Both the position numbers and the translations under genes were made by a program. A DNA stretch of 64,000 bases from Chrysophaeum taylorii. Its lineage: Eukaryota > Sar > Pelagophyceae > Pelagomonadales > Pelagomonadaceae. Positions 63,991 through 64,000 of this stretch are shown one piece after another (position 1 is the stretch's first letter; each line of letters begins with the position of its first letter). The notes under the pieces were generated by a model. The model searched no databases and was not told the origin of the DNA. It worked only from the letters and a program-made list of their open reading frames with translations. The stretch covers positions 116,080 to 180,079 of the forward strand of contig JAQMWT010000006.1 of the NCBI GenBank assembly GCA_029834535.1, read 5' to 3'.

Positions 63991-64000
63991 GTTTGCTCGA

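Larger units (their letters stand above)
59280..64000. repeat. Right arm of a large inverted duplication
   Basis: Read forward, this arm follows the reverse complement of 50560-56640. Anchors: CACAAAACCCTCGTCACG (59337 against about 56540), GGAGCACGAAG (59541 against about 56170), GATCGCCTCGG (60856 against about 54112), CTCGCTGCCCACCCCGCCAT (61451 against about 53225), the Helitron derivative, and the MFS gene to the window end. The right arm is about 22% shorter, by many small deletions. Confidence 0.9.

Noticed and set aside
59280-64000. Simple fold-back read artefact
   Set aside because: A fold-back would make the centre palindromic too, but the 2.6-kb spacer with HSF and GT90 genes is not self-complementary; a noisy read or real decay remains possible for the right arm.

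Overview
The window looks like nuclear DNA of a photosynthetic eukaryote with a red-type secondary plastid, most likely an ochrophyte stramenopile. The signs are a fucoxanthin-chlorophyll type light-harvesting protein whose presequence ends in an FVAP-like plastid motif, several other proteins with signal peptides followed by GF-[VR] type motifs, a DUF760 plastid-family protein, eukaryotic housekeeping genes (ISCA2, proteasome beta-5, HSF, GT90, MFS), a few very short GT-AG introns (43-83 nt) and no bacterial-style operons. Mobile DNA fills well over half of the window.

Layout. 1-2.6 kb: 3' end of a Ty3/gypsy element and decayed repeats. 2.7-7.0 kb: a large double-helicase gene (UPF1-like plus UvrD/TRANK1-like) cut off at its 3' end by Ty1/copia debris (7.0-8.9 kb). 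8.9-10.1 kb: a Helitron-derived repeat lying directly upstream of the light-harvesting gene (10.2-10.8 kb). 11.1-13.2 kb: a predicted membrane protein and an EamA transporter. 13.4-22.3 kb: Helitron derivatives, a microsatellite-associated LINE-like family and one long Helitron with Rep (HUH) and Pif1-like helicase domains. 22.3-28.9 kb: relic transposons with CAAACTT subterminal arrays. 28.9-30.4 kb: ISCA2 and proteasome beta-5. 30.4-37.0 kb: head-to-tail Helitron derivatives, LINE-like and MITE insertions. 37-48 kb: three copies of a coiled-coil, probably plastid-targeted gene, a 2.4-kb terminal-inverted-repeat element with its own gene, matching MITEs, and a Ty3/gypsy retrotransposon carrying a cytosine-5 DNA methyltransferase. 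48-64 kb: DUF760 gene, MFS transporter, cyclic-nucleotide-gated-like channel, HSF, GT90, then a decayed inverted copy of the MFS-Helitron-channel block.

The two most unusual things are the methyltransferase-bearing retrotransposon (41.4-46.8 kb) and the very large inverted duplication (50.6-56.6 kb against 59.3-64.0 kb), whose right arm is shortened by many small deletions. The 2.4-kb TIR element with matching 260-bp MITEs also looks undescribed. A MITE copy interrupts a LINE-like reading frame so exactly that removing it with one 7-bp target duplication restores the frame.

Many genes switch frame at homopolymer runs (A7, C7, G8, G5, T6), so part of the apparent pseudogenisation may be sequencing or assembly error. 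Coordinates of split genes are therefore given as spans that include the frame switches.
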